The notes beneath the pieces were generated by a model. That model had not been told where the DNA came from. It ran no database searches and worked only from the letters and a program-made list of their open reading frames with translations. A program made the translations under genes and the position numbers. From NCBI RefSeq assembly GCF_025532145.1, contig NZ_ARXS01000018.1, positions 40,799 through 104,798 on the forward strand: a DNA stretch of 64,000 nucleotides, written 5' to 3'. Positions 62,195 through 64,000 of the stretch are shown in pieces (the first letter of the stretch is position 1; each line of letters opens with the position of its first letter). This DNA comes from Alloalcanivorax balearicus MACL04. GTDB taxonomy: Bacteria; Pseudomonadota; Gammaproteobacteria; Pseudomonadales; Alcanivoracaceae.

Positions 62195-63743
62195 CACCTT
62201 CGTGACCACGGTGAGCCGGCCCGAGGGGGACACGCCTTATTGGGTTTATGCCGAGGTCACCGACTTGCTGGGTGTGCGCAAAGCGCTGACCTCGCCGGTA
62301 TTCCTGCGTGCCTCCGACGCGGGCGGTGCACCTCAAGGGGAACGGGCGGTGCCGGCGTCCCTGGAATGGCAAGACGGCGCCGCGTTGGCGTTGGGGGAAC
62401 GCGGCGTCTTCACCGGCTTTGCCGATGTAGCCGAAACGGCGGAGGGCGTGCCTCTGGTGGTGGCCGAACGCCACGACGCCGAGGGAACCGACATCCTGTT
62501 CCGGCGCGGTGATCAGGCCGAGCCGGTGGTGCTCAATGCGCTGGCGGGCGCCGCGCGCTTCCCCCGCATCGCCACCGGCGGCGGCCGGGTGTGGGTGATC
62601 TGGCAGGATGAGCGTCGTGGGCAGCAACCCCGTCGGCCGCAGATCATTCTGCGCGGTTCCGCCGACGGTGGTTTGACCTGGGAGCCGGAAGTGCATCTGC
62701 CCGCCGCTGAGGGCCGGGCGATCCGGCCGGCATTGGCGGTGCTTGCCGACGGGACGCCGGTGATGGCGTGGAGCGACAACGCCCGGCGTTGCTTTGACCT
62801 GATGGTGCGGATCGGTATTGACGGTGCCGTGGAGTCTCTCAGCGACGACAAAAGCTGTGACGGTGGCCATGCGCTGGACACCCGCAGTACCCGTGATCCC
62901 GCGTCTCTGCATCCGGCGCTGGCGGTGCTGGCGGACGATACCGTGGTGGTGGTGTTCCAGGACAATCGCTTCGACGTCAATCCGGGCTGGACCGGACAAA
63001 CCGGTTTTTACGATGGACTGGAAGGGCTTGATCGTACCGATCCGGACAATTGGGAGATCGTCGCTCGCCGGCGCGACCCGGACAGTGGTGTCTGGTCGCC
63101 GCTGGTTCGGGTCTCCAACAACGGCAGCCCGGATGACGCCTTCATCGAAACCGCGCTGGCGGATCGCCACCCGAGTCTGGTCGCGGACGGCAATGGCCGC
63201 CTGATCGCCGCCTGGGACGCCAAGGTGCTGCGCAGCGCCGGGGTCAACAGCGCGATTCTGGCCAGTGTGTCCGAGGATCAGGGCTTGAGTTGGTCGGAAC
63301 CGGTGCCGGTGGGCAGCAATGATCAAGCCATGAGCCAGAGGCCGACGCTGGCGGTTCGCGGCGACGGCGCGGTTCAGGCCATTTGGATGGACACTCGGGA
63401 CAGTGACTGGCGCCATCGCTTATGGGGGAGTGCCTGGCATGCGGAGACCGGTTGGAGTAGCGCGCGGCGGCTGTCCGGTACGGGCAACGCGGTTTGGCCC
63501 CGGGCGGCCGGTGACCAGGTGGTGTTTGCGTCGGACCGGGGTGCCCTGGCGCAGCGGGATCCCACTTGGAGGGTGTTTTATCGCGTCGCCGACAGCGCGG
63601 TGGGCGAAACGCCCTCGCTGCTGACCGGAACCCGGAGCGCCGCCAGCGATACCCTGGCCGGCTGGCGTCAGCGCTGGCTGGATCGGGCCCGGGCGATGCC
63701 TTCGCCGGAGACGCTGGATCATGATCATCCTCATCCGCACTGA
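62163..63743 (+). CDS. C-terminal part of the frameshifted protein: sialidase/BNR-repeat-like beta-propeller
   Basis: The open frame begins with a TTG inside the previous gene and has no good start, so it is best read as the C-terminal ~545 residues of the protein at 61064. The region continues the metallohydrolase C-terminus (WVYAEVTDLLGVRKALTSPVFL) into a beta-propeller with two Asp-box motifs (SADGGLTW, SEDQGLSW), as in sialidase-like glycan-binding or hydrolase domains. The sequence is not degraded apart from the one-base shift. It ends in a His-rich DHDHPHPH tail. Confidence 0.75.
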   Translation: MATFRPSSSDDTFVTTVSRPEGDTPYWVYAEVTDLLGVRKALTSPVFLRASDAGGAPQGERAVPASLEWQDGAALALGERGVFTGFADVAETAEGVPLVVAERHDAEGTDILFRRGDQAEPVVLNALAGAARFPRIATGGGRVWVIWQDERRGQQPRRPQIILRGSADGGLTWEPEVHLPAAEGRAIRPALAVLADGTPVMAWSDNARRCFDLMVRIGIDGAVESLSDDKSCDGGHALDTRSTRDPASLHPALAVLADDTVVVVFQDNRFDVNPGWTGQTGFYDGLEGLDRTDPDNWEIVARRRDPDSGVWSPLVRVSNNGSPDDAFIETALADRHPSLVADGNGRLIAAWDAKVLRSAGVNSAILASVSEDQGLSWSEPVPVGSNDQAMSQRPTLAVRGDGAVQAIWMDTRDSDWRHRLWGSAWHAETGWSSARRLSGTGNAVWPRAAGDQVVFASDRGALAQRDPTWRVFYRVADSAVGETPSLLTGTRSAASDTLAGWRQRWLDRARAMPSPETLDHDHPHPH

Positions 63744-63774
63744 GAGGGAAGATAAGTCGTCGGGAGCCATTGGT

Positions 63775-63964
63775 GTTTGCTGGTACGCAACACGCTTACA
63801 CGCAACACGCTGGCACGCTAAGCCATTCGCGGCTAAAGCCGCTCCCACAGACGGGACTTCGAGGCCACCTCTGAAGTCATGTCACCAAAACCCGCAAGCA
63901 GGCTCCGACTTTAGCGTGTTAGCGTGTTAGCGTGTCAGCGTGTTGCGTGTATGCGTGCCAGCAA
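63775..63964. repeat. Composite palindrome with 8-mer arms and a REP unit (copy 2)
   Basis: The left arm (63775-63822) reads GCAACACGC and GGCACGC repeats; the right arm (63910-63964) has TTAGCGTG three times, TCAGCGTG, then TTGCGTG, the reverse complement type. The core includes a single REP unit near 63826-63850 (GCGGCTAAAGCCGC with a TCCCACAG tail). It follows the stop of the metallohydrolase gene by about 30 bp and the window ends shortly after. Confidence 0.85.
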
Positions 63965-64000
63965 CGGCCCGGTCATAAAAAAGGTTCATCGCGGAATGAC

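Overview
This 64-kb window is GC-rich chromosomal DNA from a gammaproteobacterium. Gene content and protein style suggest an Alcanivorax/Alloalcanivorax-like marine bacterium related to the Pseudomonas lineage; that assignment is an inference from recalled families, not a search. From general knowledge of Pseudomonas aeruginosa, the order lexA, topA, small protein, psrA, nagZ, S-methyl-5'-thioinosine phosphorylase, mfd, gap, nqrA-F matches a conserved block there. Here it is spread out by insertions.

Layout. 1-7.6 kb: a coiled-coil protein cut by the window edge, a cyclic-nucleotide/rhodanese fusion, nadK, a YeaC-like protein, pepN and a DUF1329 protein. 7.8-13.4 kb: pyrD, rmf, rlmKL with a glutaredoxin-like partner, tatD and a DUF1499 protein. 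13.5-25.2 kb: lexA with its SOS box, a cyclic-nucleotide-binding protein, a universal stress protein, topA, a CBS/DUF21 membrane protein, psrA with its operators, an L,D-transpeptidase, nagZ, an MscS channel, hpt and the thioinosine phosphorylase. 25.4-32.8 kb: an accessory island of poorly known genes, including a minus-strand operon of an LRR-DUF1963 fusion, a DUF1963 protein and a DUF4375 (DMP19-like) protein. 32.8-37.2 kb: a minus-strand operon for branched-chain amino acid breakdown (leucine dehydrogenase, E1 alpha, E1 beta, E2). 37.5-45.9 kb: a flavoprotein, an outer-membrane protein, mfd, tesB and a long GAPDH. 46.3-53.8 kb: the complete sodium-pumping NADH:quinone oxidoreductase operon nqrABCDEF-apbE-nqrM. 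54-63.7 kb: a GNAT/C39 fusion, a patatin, a glycerophosphodiesterase, a sulfotransferase, a glycosyltransferase/deacetylase pair, and a lipoprotein metallohydrolase split by a one-base frameshift.

The gaps between genes are full of structured repeats. There are about ten REP-like hairpin loci. Three composite elements have inverted arms made of tandem 7-mers, and two have inverted arms made of tandem 8-mers. One pair of long hairpins shares a conserved core but has different, fully self-complementary stems. A 39-bp direct repeat built on a palindrome lies between nqrF and apbE. No tRNA, rRNA, CRISPR array, transposase or prophage was recognised.
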